64,000 nucleotides of DNA from Pseudomonas vlassakiae (GTDB taxonomy: Bacteria > Pseudomonadota > Gammaproteobacteria > Pseudomonadales > Pseudomonadaceae). The stretch's first letter is position 1. Each line of letters opens with the position of its first letter. Below are positions 56,454 to 64,000 of this stretch, piece after piece. The notes under the pieces were generated by a model, which was not told the DNA's origin, did not search any database, and saw only the letters and a list, made by a program, of their open reading frames with translations. The stretch covers positions 186,001-250,000 of the forward strand of contig NZ_JABWRP020000006.1 of assembly GCF_014269035.2 (NCBI RefSeq). The letters run 5' to 3'. Position numbers and translations under genes: made by a program.

Positions 56454-57626
56454 ATGGCCCACCCCTACAGCGCGCGCAGCCGCGCCATCGAACCCTTCCA
56501 CGTCATGGCGTTGCTGGCGCGGGCCAACGAGCTGCAAGCAGCCGGCCATGACGTGATCCACCTTGAAATCGGCGAGCCGGACTTCACCACCGCCGCACCG
56601 ATCGTCGCTGCCGGCCAGGCCGCGTTGGCCGCCGGGCATACCCGCTATACCGCCGCCCGTGGCCTGCCAGCGCTGCGCGAGGCCATCGCCGGTTTCTATG
56701 GCCAGCGTTATGGCCTGCAGATCGACCCCGAGCGGATTCTCGTCACGCCGGGCGGCTCCGGGGCGTTGCTGCTGGCCAGCAGCTTGTTGGTCGACCCCGG
56801 CAAGCACTGGCTGCTCGCTGACCCGGGTTACCCGTGCAACCGCCACTTCCTGCGCCTGGTCGAAGGCGGCGCGCAGCTGGTCCCAGTCGGGCCGGAGGTC
56901 AACTACCAGCTCACTGCCGACCTGGTCGAGCGTTACTGGGACAAGGACAGCGTCGGCGCCCTGGTCGCCTCGCCAGCCAACCCGACGGGCACCGTGCTGG
57001 GCCGCGAGGAGCTGGCCAGCCTGTCCAAGGCCACCCGTGAACGCCATGGTCACCTGGTGGTGGACGAGATCTACCATGGCCTGACCTACGGCATGGATGC
57101 GCCGAGCGTGCTGGAAGTGGACGACTCGGCGTTTGTCCTCAATAGTTTTTCCAAGTATTTCGGCATGACCGGCTGGCGGCTCGGCTGGCTGGTGGCCCCG
57201 CCCAATGCCGTGGCCGATCTGGAGAAGCTGGCGCAGAACCTCTACATCAGTGCACCGAGCATGGCCCAGCATGCGGCGTTGGCCTGCTTCCAGCCGGAAA
57301 CGCTGGCGATTTTCGAATCGCGTCGCGCCGAATTCGCCCGTCGCCGCGACTACCTGTTGCCGGCCCTGCGTGAATTGGGCTTCCGCATTGCCGTCGAGCC
57401 GCAGGGCGCGTTCTACCTGTATGCCGATATCAGCGCGTTCGGTGGCGATGCCTTTGCTTTCTGCCAGCATTTCCTTGAAACCGAGCATCTGGCCTTTACC
57501 CCAGGCCTGGACTTCGGCCGCCATTTGGCCGGCCATCATGTTCGGTTTGCCTATACCCAGGGCCTGCCGCGCCTGGAACAGGCGGTCGAGCGCATCGCCC
57601 GTGGGCTGCGGAGCTGGCAAGGCTGA
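56454..57626 (+). CDS. PLP-dependent aminotransferase (class I/II)
   Basis: 390-residue fold-type I aminotransferase of unknown substrate. It contains the N-terminal IHLEIGEPDF, SPANPTGTVL, DEIYHGLTY and the PLP-binding Lys234 in NSFSKYFGMTGWRLGW, and the Arg motif near HVRFAYTQG. The sequence resembles aspartate/alanine-type transaminases. sfsA starts at the next base after its stop, so the two are translationally linked. AGAAGG precedes the ATG. Promoter features upstream were not resolved. Confidence 0.85.
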   Translation: MAHPYSARSRAIEPFHVMALLARANELQAAGHDVIHLEIGEPDFTTAAPIVAAGQAALAAGHTRYTAARGLPALREAIAGFYGQRYGLQIDPERILVTPGGSGALLLASSLLVDPGKHWLLADPGYPCNRHFLRLVEGGAQLVPVGPEVNYQLTADLVERYWDKDSVGALVASPANPTGTVLGREELASLSKATRERHGHLVVDEIYHGLTYGMDAPSVLEVDDSAFVLNSFSKYFGMTGWRLGWLVAPPNAVADLEKLAQNLYISAPSMAQHAALACFQPETLAIFESRRAEFARRRDYLLPALRELGFRIAVEPQGAFYLYADISAFGGDAFAFCQHFLETEHLAFTPGLDFGRHLAGHHVRFAYTQGLPRLEQAVERIARGLRSWQG

Positions 57627-58340
57627 ATGGTGTTCTTTCCTCCACTTGAACAAGGGCGCCTGCTGCGTCGCTACAAGCGCTTCCTGGCCGATATCGAATC
57701 GGCCAGTGGCGAGCAACTGACCATCCACTGCCCGAACACCGGTTCGATGCTTAATTGCATGCGCGAAGGCGGGCAGGTGTGGTTCAGCCGCTCCAACGAC
57801 CCCAAGCGCAAATTGCCAGGCACCTGGGAAATCAGCGAAACGCCCCAGGGCCGCCTGGCTTGCATCAACACCGGGCGCGCCAATGCGCTGGTGGAGGAGG
57901 CGCTGCGTGCCGGAGTGATCCACGAGCTGGCCGGGTTTACCGCGCTGAAACGTGAGGTCGCTTATGGCGAAGAACGCAGCCGGGTGGATTTTCGCCTGGA
58001 GTTTGCAGCCGGGCCCGCCTATATCGAGGTCAAGAGCGTGACCCTGGGTTACCCGGATACTGCCGTGGCGGCGTTCCCGGATGCCGTGACCCAGCGCGGC
58101 GCCAAGCACTTGCGCGAGCTGGCGGCTTTGGCCCGCCAGGGCATTCGTGCGGTGCAGCTGTACTGCGTGAACCTGACCGGCATCGAGGCGGTACGCCCAG
58201 CCGATGAAATCGACCTTGCCTATGCCAACGCCCTGCGCGCTGCGGTGGCCGATGGGGTCGAGGTGCTGGCCTACGGGGTACGCCTGGATAGCGGGCAGAT
58301 CGTCATCGACCGCCGGCTACCGGTGTTGCTCAACCCCTGA
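57627..58340 (+). CDS. sfsA: SfsA family DNA/RNA nuclease-like protein
   Basis: 237-residue SfsA-type protein. E. coli SfsA was named for sugar fermentation stimulation; its nucleic-acid-binding OB domain and PD-(D/E)xK-type domain are recognised but its function is unclear. The N-terminal [25 protein letters not shown] and IEVKSVTLG carry the nuclease-like Asp/Glu/Lys pattern (about 115-140). It is coupled to the aminotransferase and overlaps the converging Rieske gene by 11 bp at 58330-58340. Confidence 0.92.
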   Translation: MVFFPPLEQGRLLRRYKRFLADIESASGEQLTIHCPNTGSMLNCMREGGQVWFSRSNDPKRKLPGTWEISETPQGRLACINTGRANALVEEALRAGVIHELAGFTALKREVAYGEERSRVDFRLEFAAGPAYIEVKSVTLGYPDTAVAAFPDAVTQRGAKHLRELAALARQGIRAVQLYCVNLTGIEAVRPADEIDLAYANALRAAVADGVEVLAYGVRLDSGQIVIDRRLPVLLNP

Positions 58341-58647
58341 GCCAGATGCCCTGGCTGTCCTCATGGCAGTCCAGGGCCTGCAGCGTTTCGCCTTCGCAGG
58401 GGCCGGCCACGCATTCACCACTCTCCATCAGAAACAGCGCGCCATGATGGGCACAGTGGATCAGGCTGGCACTGTCGTCGAGAAAGGCATCTTGCGCCCA
58501 GTTCAGCGGGATGCCGCGGTGAGGGCAGCGGTTGCGGTACAGGTATACCTGGCCCTGACGGCGCACGCCGAACAGGTCGATGCCGTCTACGCTGAAGGCG
58601 CGGCTATGGCCCTCGGCCAGGGCCGTGGAAGGACAAAGAAAATGCAT
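58330..58647 (-). CDS. Rieske [2Fe-2S] ferredoxin-like protein
   Basis: 105-residue Rieske domain. The cluster ligands are in the CPHRG box (Cys41, His43) and CAHHG box (Cys65, His68), the CxH-N21-CxxH pattern. It resembles the small ferredoxins of ring-hydroxylating dioxygenases and NirD-type proteins, but no partner oxygenase is in view. The start at 58647 ([15 protein letters not shown]) was chosen over 58707 because the earlier part overlaps the promoter. It is divergent from the heme transporter and may share the Fur box between them. Confidence 0.82.
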   Translation of the reverse strand: MHFLCPSTALAEGHSRAFSVDGIDLFGVRRQGQVYLYRNRCPHRGIPLNWAQDAFLDDSASLIHCAHHGALFLMESGECVAGPCEGETLQALDCHEDSQGIWLRG

Positions 58648-58679
58648 TGCAGGGAAGGCTCGTGAAACAAAGTGATGGC

Positions 58680-58709
58680 TTGACGCGTCAATGCGAATAA
58701 TTATCAAAT
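58680..58709 (+). promoter_or_regulatory. Fur-controlled promoter of the heme transporter
   Basis: A -35 TTGACG (58680-58685), 16-base spacer and -10 TATCAA (58702-58707) are overlapped by a Fur box at 58690-58709, close to the AATGAGAATWATTATCATT pattern. The -35 lies inside a perfect 12-base palindrome, TTGACGCGTCAA (58680-58691). Confidence 0.8.
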
Positions 58710-58795
58710 TGCCCGCATTTGCTGCACCGGCTGCCTATGGTGCGCAGTTCCGCTGCCCGCCACAAGGCGTGCGGCCCGCCTTCAGAAGGAATCCG

Positions 58796-59671
58796 ATGAT
58801 GCGCCGTCCCGCTGGCTTGCTCGCCCTGTGCGTAGTTTTCGTTGCTTCCACCCAGGCCTTGGCCGCCGAATTGCCGCAGCGCTGGGTCAGCGCAGGCGGG
58901 GCGCTGAGCGAGTGGATCAGTGAACTGGGTGGCGAGCCACGTCTGGTGGGCGTCGATACCACCAGCCAGCACCCCGCGTCGCTGAGGGCCTTGCCGAGTG
59001 TTGGTTATCAGCGGCAGTTGTCGGCCGAGGGCATTCTCAGCCTGCATCCGGATGTGCTGGTGGGTACCGAGGAGATGGGGCCGCCGCCGGTGCTGGCGCA
59101 GGTGCGCAAAGCCGGCGTGCCGGTCGAGTTGTTTTCCAGTCAGGCCGATCTGGCTGCCGTGGACCAGAACCTCAAGCACTTGGGCACCTTGCTCGGTGCC
59201 GAGGACAAAGCCGCACAGTTGGTGGCGGGCTATCATCGGCAACTCGAAGCGCTGCAATCGCAGGTCAGGCAGGCTCAGCAGCATCATCAGGCGCCAGCTG
59301 TGCTGCTGCTGGTTGGGCATGCCGGCGCCCAGCCGCTGATTGCCGGGCAGGGCACTGCAGGCGACTGGGTGCTGCGCCAGGCGGGGGGGCGCAACCTGGC
59401 CGAACACCAAGGCTACAAGAATTTCTCCAATGAGGCGCTGGCAGCGCTCGACCCGGATGTCGTGGTGTTTTCCGATCGTGCGTTGAGCGGTGAGCAGGCC
59501 TTGCAGGCGCTGCTCAAAGAGAACCCGGCGTTGGCCGCTTCCCGAGCAGTGCGCGACAAGCGCCTGGTGTCGCTCGACCCGACCTTGCTGGTGGGAGGTC
59601 TCGGCCCACGCCTGCCAACCGCCATGCAGGAACTGGCGACAGCGTTCTACCCGGCCAGCGCTGCCAGATGA
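58796..59671 (+). CDS. hmuT: Heme ABC transporter substrate-binding protein
   Basis: Periplasmic heme-binding protein delivering heme to HmuUV. The 291-residue protein has a signal peptide (about 1-24, ending in QALAAE) and a class III helical-backbone fold: LGGEPRLVGVDTTSQHP, a proximal ALRALPSVGYQRQLSAEGIL, and the C-terminal Fe-siderophore/heme-binding domain. The start at 58796 lies 5 bases after AGAAGGA. The ATGA overlap with hmuU and a Fur box upstream support heme uptake. A siderophore-binding role is less likely. An outer-membrane receptor is not in the window. Confidence 0.88.
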   Translation: MMRRPAGLLALCVVFVASTQALAAELPQRWVSAGGALSEWISELGGEPRLVGVDTTSQHPASLRALPSVGYQRQLSAEGILSLHPDVLVGTEEMGPPPVLAQVRKAGVPVELFSSQADLAAVDQNLKHLGTLLGAEDKAAQLVAGYHRQLEALQSQVRQAQQHHQAPAVLLLVGHAGAQPLIAGQGTAGDWVLRQAGGRNLAEHQGYKNFSNEALAALDPDVVVFSDRALSGEQALQALLKENPALAASRAVRDKRLVSLDPTLLVGGLGPRLPTAMQELATAFYPASAAR

Positions 59672-60705
59672 AACAACGTATCCCGCCGCGAACGCTATTT
59701 GTTTGCCTGGCTTTGCTGTGCCTGATGGCCGTCTGGCTATCGCTGGCCCTTGGGCCGGTCAGCCTGCCGCCAGGGGATACCTTGCGCGCCGGCCTGCGTT
59801 TGCTCGGGCTGCCAATTGCCGCTGACGGCCTGGAACAGGCAGACATGATCCTTGGCCAGATCCGCATGCCCCGTACGCTGCTGGGGCTGGCAGTGGGCGC
59901 TGTGCTGGCGCTTTCCGGAGTGGCCATGCAGGGCCTGTTCCGCAACCCGTTGGCCGACCCCGGCCTGGTGGGTGTCGCCAGTGGTGCGGCGCTGGGGGCG
60001 GCGGTGGCGATTGTCGGCGGCAGTTGGCTAGGGGGTGTCCCGGAAGGGTTTGCCCCGTACCTGCTGTCGGCCTGCGCTTTCATCGGTGGGTTGGGTGTCA
60101 CGGCGCTGGTGTACCGATTGGGACGGCGTGAGGGGCAGACCAACGTCGCCACGATGCTGCTGGCCGGCATTGCGCTGACAGCGCTGGGCGGCTCGGCGGT
60201 GGGGCTGTTCACCTACCTGGCCGATGACGCCACGCTGCGCACGCTGACCTTCTGGAATCTGGGCAGCCTCAATGGTGCCAGTTACGAGCGGCTCTGGCCT
60301 TTGTTGCTGATCACTGCGGGGGTGGCGCTCTGGCTGCCGCGCCGGGCTCAGGCGCTCAATGCGTTATTGCTCGGTGAATCGGAAGCGCGGCATCTGGGCA
60401 TCGAAGTGGAGCGGCTCAAGCGCGAGCTGGTGTTCTGCACGGCTTTAGGGGTTGGCGCTGCAGTCGCCGCAGCGGGGCTGATTGGCTTCGTTGGGCTGGT
60501 GGTGCCACATCTGGTGCGGTTGCTGGCTGGCCCCGACCATAGGGTATTGTTGCCTGCCTCGCTGTTGGCCGGTGGGACCTTGCTTTTGTTTGCCGACCTG
60601 GTGGCGCGCTTGGCGTTGGCTCCGGCTGAATTGCCCATCGGTATCGTGACCGCATTCATCGGTGCCCCGTTCTTCCTGTTTTTGCTGGTTCGAGGGCGTA
60701 ATTGA
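59668..60705 (+). CDS. hmuU: Heme ABC transporter permease
   Basis: BtuC/FecCD-type inner-membrane permease with about ten helices in 345 residues. Family segments seen are [33 protein letters not shown] (about 66-98), the GLNGQ-equivalent SGAALGAA, and the C-terminal [14 protein letters not shown] and [22 protein letters not shown]. The start overlaps the hmuT stop by ATGA and the stop overlaps the hmuV start. Confidence 0.93.
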   Translation: MKQRIPPRTLFVCLALLCLMAVWLSLALGPVSLPPGDTLRAGLRLLGLPIAADGLEQADMILGQIRMPRTLLGLAVGAVLALSGVAMQGLFRNPLADPGLVGVASGAALGAAVAIVGGSWLGGVPEGFAPYLLSACAFIGGLGVTALVYRLGRREGQTNVATMLLAGIALTALGGSAVGLFTYLADDATLRTLTFWNLGSLNGASYERLWPLLLITAGVALWLPRRAQALNALLLGESEARHLGIEVERLKRELVFCTALGVGAAVAAAGLIGFVGLVVPHLVRLLAGPDHRVLLPASLLAGGTLLLFADLVARLALAPAELPIGIVTAFIGAPFFLFLLVRGRN

Positions 60706-61472
60706 TGCTCGAGGTCCAAAACCTGCATCTGCGCCGAGGCAGCAATGAAGTGCTGCATGACATCAATCTGCAACTGGAGCCTGGGCAGGTGCTGGGCGTG
60801 CTGGGGCCTAATGGCGCGGGTAAGAGCAGCCTGCTGGGGGCATTGTGCGGCGAGCTAGCGCCAAGCCACGGGCAGGTGACCCTGCAGGGTAAAGCCCTGG
60901 CTCAATGGCCGGGCCAGGCTCGGGCACAGCGCCTGGCGGTGTTGCCACAGGTATCCAGCCTGGGCTTCGCCTTCCGTGTCGAGGAGGTAGTCGGCATGGG
61001 GCGGCTGCCCCACGGCAGTGGTCGGCAGCGTGACCGGGAGATCGTCGAGGCAGCGTTGCAGGCCGCAGACGCCTGGCATCTGGTTGAGCGCAGTTACCTG
61101 GCGCTGTCCGGTGGTGAGCGCCAACGTGTGCACCTGGCACGGGTGCTGGCCCAGCTCTGGCCGGGTGAACAGGGGACCACGCTGTTGCTCGACGAGCCGA
61201 CTTCCATGCTCGACCCTTTGCACCAGCATACGACGCTGGAAGCTGTACGCAGCTTCGCCGACCGTGGTGCAGCAGTGCTGGTGATCCTGCATGACCTCAA
61301 CCTGGCTGCACGCTACTGTGATCGTGTCCTGCTTCTCGAAAGCGGCCGCTGCCACGCCCTGGCCAGCCCCCGGGAGGTGCTGACGCCAGTGTCACTCAAG
61401 GCCGTGTTCGGCATCGACGTGCTGGTGCAGGCGCACCCGGAACGGGGCCACCCGCTGATCATTACCCGCTAG
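60705..61472 (+). CDS. hmuV: Heme ABC transporter ATP-binding protein
   Basis: ATPase powering heme import. The 255-residue protein has Walker A GPNGAGKS (34-41), the signature [15 protein letters not shown] and Walker [12 protein letters not shown], with the switch His in HDLNLA. A TTG one codon earlier is in frame, but the ATG at 60705 overlaps the hmuU stop by one base and gives the usual start [12 protein letters not shown]. The gene is followed by a ChaN-like lipoprotein after 12 bp. Confidence 0.95.
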   Translation: MLEVQNLHLRRGSNEVLHDINLQLEPGQVLGVLGPNGAGKSSLLGALCGELAPSHGQVTLQGKALAQWPGQARAQRLAVLPQVSSLGFAFRVEEVVGMGRLPHGSGRQRDREIVEAALQAADAWHLVERSYLALSGGERQRVHLARVLAQLWPGEQGTTLLLDEPTSMLDPLHQHTTLEAVRSFADRGAAVLVILHDLNLAARYCDRVLLLESGRCHALASPREVLTPVSLKAVFGIDVLVQAHPERGHPLIITR

Positions 61473-61484
61473 GAGGCACTGCCC

Positions 61485-62372
61485 ATGGGTTATCCTTTGC
61501 TGTGCGGTTCATTGCTGTGCCTGGCGCTGGCGCTGGGTGGCTGTCAGGCCAACCTGCCGCCGTTGCCGGCCTGGCAGAGCAGCGAGGGGCGGGATAACGC
61601 CGAACTGGGGCAGATTCACGATCTGGCCAGTGGACAGGTGATCAGCCCCGAACAGCTGGTCGAGCGCCTGGCCGATGCGCCACGGGTGTTGATCGGCGAG
61701 AAGCATGACAACCCGGATCATCACGCCTTGCAGCTGTGGTTGATGCGTGCGCTGCAGCTGCGCCGGGCGCAGGGCAGCCTGTTGCTGGAAATGCTGCAAC
61801 CCGAGCAGCAGGCCGGCGTCGATGCGCTCGCCGGGCGAGCGCAACTGCCACAGGACCTGCCCAAGGCCCTGGCCTGGGACGACGGCTGGGACTGGCAATT
61901 GTACGGCCCTATTGTGCGAGAAGCCTTGCAACACCGTGTGCCGCTGTTGGCAGCCAACCTGTCACCCACCGAGATGCGCCAGGCCTATCGGCACCCTGCG
62001 GTTATGTCGGGAACCCGGTCCAATGCGCCAGCGGTACGGGCGGCACTGCTCGATCAGGTGAAGCAGGGGCATTGTGGCCTGCTACCGGAAAGCCAGCTGC
62101 CAGCGATGCTGGCTGTGCAACAACAGCGGGATCGGCGTATTGCCGAACGGCTGCTGGCGGCGCCGCAGCCAGCGCTGCTGTTGGCCGGGTCGTTCCATGC
62201 GCGCAAGGACTTGGGGGTGCCTTTGCACCTTGCCGATCTTGGCGCGACGGGCGAGAGCAAAGTGGTGCTGCTGGCCGAAGTGGGTGAGCAGGTCAGAAGC
62301 GAGATGGCCGACTTTGTCTGGTACACAGCGGCGATGCCCGAGCAGGACTACTGCGCGCAGTTGCGCCAATAG
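61485..62372 (+). CDS. ChaN-family heme-binding lipoprotein (PhuW-like)
   Basis: 295-residue lipoprotein with a signal peptide and lipobox LGGC (17-20). The mature part is a Haem_bd_uptake (ChaN-like) domain with RVLIGEKHDNPDHHALQLWLM (about 67-87), where conserved Glu and His residues are placed, and GSFHARKDLGVPLHL near the C-terminus. Campylobacter ChaN binds cofacial heme. TAGGAGG precedes the ATG. It is the last gene of the heme operon and stands beside a PrrF sRNA, like phuW in P. aeruginosa. Confidence 0.88.
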   Translation: MGYPLLCGSLLCLALALGGCQANLPPLPAWQSSEGRDNAELGQIHDLASGQVISPEQLVERLADAPRVLIGEKHDNPDHHALQLWLMRALQLRRAQGSLLLEMLQPEQQAGVDALAGRAQLPQDLPKALAWDDGWDWQLYGPIVREALQHRVPLLAANLSPTEMRQAYRHPAVMSGTRSNAPAVRAALLDQVKQGHCGLLPESQLPAMLAVQQQRDRRIAERLLAAPQPALLLAGSFHARKDLGVPLHLADLGATGESKVVLLAEVGEQVRSEMADFVWYTAAMPEQDYCAQLRQ

Positions 62373-62406
62373 CACAGACGCCGCTGGGCGGGGTGAACCT
62401 GCGGGC

Positions 62407-62520
62407 AAAAAAAGACCCGGCAAAATGCCGGGTCAATAACCGTGATTAGCCTGATGAGGAGATAATCTGAGAATCCGAACCAGGGACTCTTAGCTTATCC
62501 AACCAGTCTCGCGACCAGTT
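62407..62520 (-). ncRNA. prrF: PrrF-type iron-responsive small RNA
   Basis: 114-nt RNA on the minus strand. It begins AACTGGTCGCGAGA as P. aeruginosa PrrF does, and has the conserved core with CAGATTATCTCCTCATCAGG and GCTAATCACGG. It ends in an intrinsic terminator (GACCCGGCA-AAA-TGCCGGGTC, 62414-62434) with seven T (62407-62413). PrrF represses non-essential iron-using proteins when iron is low. Only one copy is here, so the longer PrrH read-through form of P. aeruginosa is not possible at this site. Confidence 0.93.
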
Positions 62521-62522
62521 GT

Positions 62523-62554
62523 GATAATCATAACGATTCTCATTTCATCGTCAA
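62523..62554 (-). promoter_or_regulatory. prrF promoter with Fur box
   Basis: On the minus strand -35 TTGACG (62549-62554), 16-base spacer, -10 TATGAT (62527-62532), then A at 62520 as +1. The Fur box (62523-62544 read in reverse, AATGAGAATCGTTATGATTATC) covers spacer and -10. Confidence 0.9.
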
Positions 62555-62573
62555 CACCCTTCTCGCGTTTATT

Positions 62574-62849
62574 TCAGATTTTTTTGGCGATAGGGCATTT
62601 CGCATCGAGTTGTTGATTGAGCGCTTCCTTGCGTTCGGCTGGCAAATCGTTCCAGTGCATGTCCAGCAATGCACCTTCAATGGCGTACAACAGCACCTTC
62701 GACGCCCTGAACCCTCGCGTTTTCACGGCCTGATAGGCGCCCACCGCGCCGAGCCGGCGCAAGTCCGACGCGCTGTGGATACCCGCCGCATGCAACCACT
62801 GTGCAGAGGTCTTGCCAAGATTCTTCAGGTGCTGCAATTCATCGTTCAT
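62574..62849 (-). CDS. TfoX C-terminal domain protein
   Basis: 91-residue protein made only of the TfoX/Sxy C-terminal domain: LKNLGKTSAQWLHAAGIHSASDLRRLGAVGAYQAVK is the helix-hairpin-like family core. Full TfoX has an extra N-terminal domain and is a competence co-activator; the isolated domain is common in pseudomonads and unassigned. GCAAGGAGG gives a very good ribosome site. The prrF promoter lies just downstream of its stop (62574 to 62554). Confidence 0.88.
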   Translation of the reverse strand: MNDELQHLKNLGKTSAQWLHAAGIHSASDLRRLGAVGAYQAVKTRGFRASKVLLYAIEGALLDMHWNDLPAERKEALNQQLDAKCPIAKKI

Positions 62850-62982
62850 CGAGCCTCCTTGCGATGGCTGAACGGGTCTAGGGGATAAATCGCGAGCAGG
62901 TCAGAGAGGAGTGTAGCGGGGGTTGGAAAATGCGCGGCCTTTTGCCATCGGGGACGACGAGCTGTGCTGGCTTGGGGAGGCG

Positions 62983-63007
62983 CTGCTCCGGCAACGGGCC
63001 GGAGCAG
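62983..63007 (-). terminator. Possible terminator after the phosphotransferase/ATPase gene
   Basis: CTGCTCCGGC/GCCGGAGCAG pairs over 10 bp around a 5-base loop, 14 bp beyond the stop of the gene at 63021. No T-run follows on either strand. Confidence 0.45.
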
Positions 63008-63020
63008 GCGTAAAGCGGAC

Positions 63021-64000
63021 TTACAGTCCTGGCAGGCGCTGGCGAATCTGCTCGATCACCTGGTCCATACCGCTGGCTTCCTGGGTATCGATGCGGGTGC
63101 TGTGTAGCAGCTCCTGTGCATCCAGTGGCTCACGGCTGGCCTGCTGGGCCTTGACCACTTCAAGCGTGGCATCCGACGGGTCGCTGTTCTCGGCCTGGCG
63201 CTGTTCCAGCCAGCTGGCGATGACCGCTTCCGGTGCATGGCAGTCGAGGATCAGGAACGGCACGCCAGTCTCGTTGGTCACTGCTGCGGCGGCCTGGCGC
63301 TGTTCAGCCTTGAGGTAGGTGGCATCGAGCACCACCGGGAAACCGGCACGCAAGATCGTCGCCGCCAGTGCGTGCAGGCGCTGGTAGGTGGCCGTGCTGG
63401 CGTCCTGGTCATAGATCCCGGCAGCGAGTTGGCCGGCGTTCTGCGCCTGCTGTTCGCCGAACAGGCGCTTGCGCTCCACATCCGAACGCACGCGAACCGC
63501 GCCCAGCGCCTCGACCAGGCGCATGGCCACGTGGCTCTTGCCCACTGCCGAAACGCCATGGGTGACAGCAAGCAGGCGGGAAGGGATGGCGCTGTAGCTT
63601 TCCGCCAGGTTGGCGTAGTTGCGGTAGGTGCGCAGGGTCGTGGCGCGCTGCACGGCGTCGGCATCGGCCGACAGGCTGAACAGGGCGACCTTGGCCCGTA
63701 CCAGTGCACGGTAGGCCTTGTAGAAATTCAGCAGTTCCAGCCCGGCATAGTCGCCGGTCAGCTCCAGGTACTGGCTGATGAAGCGGCGGGCCAGGCACTT
63801 GAGGCCACGGTCTTCCAGGTCCATGGCCAGGAAACCGATGTCGGCGTAGACATCAGTCAGGCGGAACGGCTCGTTGAACTCGATGCAGTCGAAGATCACC
63901 ACCTTGCCATCGATCAGGGTGGCGTTGCCCAGGTGAATGTCACCGTGGCATTCACGGATGAAACCATTGGCCTTGCGCGCCTGGAGCAGGCCATGCAGGC
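63021..64000 (-). CDS. Phosphotransferase/ATPase bifunctional protein, C-terminal part (5' end outside window)
   Basis: The frame is open to the window edge, so the N-terminus is missing. The first visible segment carries the aminoglycoside phosphotransferase (APH) loop CHGDIHLGN and DCIEFNEPFRLTDVYADIGFLAMDL, a kinase-like Asp pattern. The C-terminal part is a P-loop kinase-like domain with GVSAVGKSHVAMRLVEALG and VRSDVERKRLFGE, a zeta-toxin/gluconate-kinase-like arrangement. The fusion is a known family of unknown substrate. A hairpin at 62983-63007 lies after the stop. Confidence 0.8.
   Translation of the reverse strand, partial: LHGLLQARKANGFIRECHGDIHLGNATLIDGKVVIFDCIEFNEPFRLTDVYADIGFLAMDLEDRGLKCLARRFISQYLELTGDYAGLELLNFYKAYRALVRAKVALFSLSADADAVQRATTLRTYRNYANLAESYSAIPSRLLAVTHGVSAVGKSHVAMRLVEALGAVRVRSDVERKRLFGEQQAQNAGQLAAGIYDQDASTATYQRLHALAATILRAGFPVVLDATYLKAEQRQAAAAVTNETGVPFLILDCHAPEAVIASWLEQRQAENSDPSDATLEVVKAQQASREPLDAQELLHSTRIDTQEASGMDQVIEQIRQRLPGL

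Overview
The window is a stretch of core chromosome from a fluorescent pseudomonad, most likely the Pseudomonas putida group. This is judged from GC-rich coding sequence, protein sequences that read like P. putida and P. aeruginosa orthologues, the cbrA-cbrB-crcZ-pcnB order, a PrrF-type small RNA beside heme-uptake genes, and P. putida-style REP palindromes ending in GGGAGCGGCC/GGCCGCTCCC. I see no insertion sequence, prophage, integrase or CRISPR array.

Layout, left to right. (1) 1-5312: a lactate module, lldP-lldD-D-lactate dehydrogenase on the minus strand (the last cut by the window edge), with the divergent GntR/FCD regulator lldR and a textbook operator between them. (2) 5313-9541: smpB, ratA-rnfH, bamE/omlA divergent from fur, and SOS-controlled recN. 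(3) 9645-14450: heat-shock cluster grpE-dnaK-dnaJ from a sigma-32 type promoter, then dapB. (4) 14451-21209: carA-carB-greA, a small membrane protein, a REP doublet, yhbY divergent from rlmE. (5) 21402-36000: ftsH-folP-glmM-tpiA-secG, tRNA-Leu(GAG), tRNA-fMet, then the translation/RNA operon rimP-nusA-infB-rbfA-truB-rpsO-pnp, in nearly the order known from E. coli. (6) 36001-43443: a BON-domain periplasmic protein, a divergent monooxygenase/VOC pair, a second REP doublet, a 978-residue AsmA-like DUF748 protein, a DUF2236 protein and acs. (7) 43563-49160: pgi, panB-panC, pcnB-folK. (8) 49285-54662: the carbon-catabolite control module crcZ, cbrB, cbrA and a 58-codon gene overlapping cbrA. (9) 54845-58340: gluQ-dksA, an aminotransferase and sfsA. 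(10) 58330-64000: a Fur-controlled iron region with a Rieske protein divergent from a heme ABC transporter, a ChaN-type lipoprotein, a PrrF sRNA, a TfoX C-terminal domain protein, and a truncated phosphotransferase/ATPase fusion.

The protein-coding content is mostly conserved. The most informative material is between genes. CrcZ has a near-consensus sigma-54 promoter, upstream TGTTAC/GTAACA sites of the CbrB type and six A-rich Hfq/Crc motifs. CbrB (with an intact GAFTGA loop) would activate CrcZ from the same locus, so sensor, activator and effector RNA lie together. PrrF and the heme transporter each have a TTGACG-N16-TATNAN promoter overlapped by a Fur box, and fur itself is 50 kb away in the same window. 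Leader structures precede carA, rimP and pnp.

I did not find a convincing new multi-gene system. The best leads for new biology are the TGTTAC cluster upstream of panB, the TTGTATACAA operator of the monooxygenase/VOC pair, the sigma-54-like promoter of the BON protein, the large inverted repeat between cbrB and crcZ, and the overlapping small gene upstream of cbrA.
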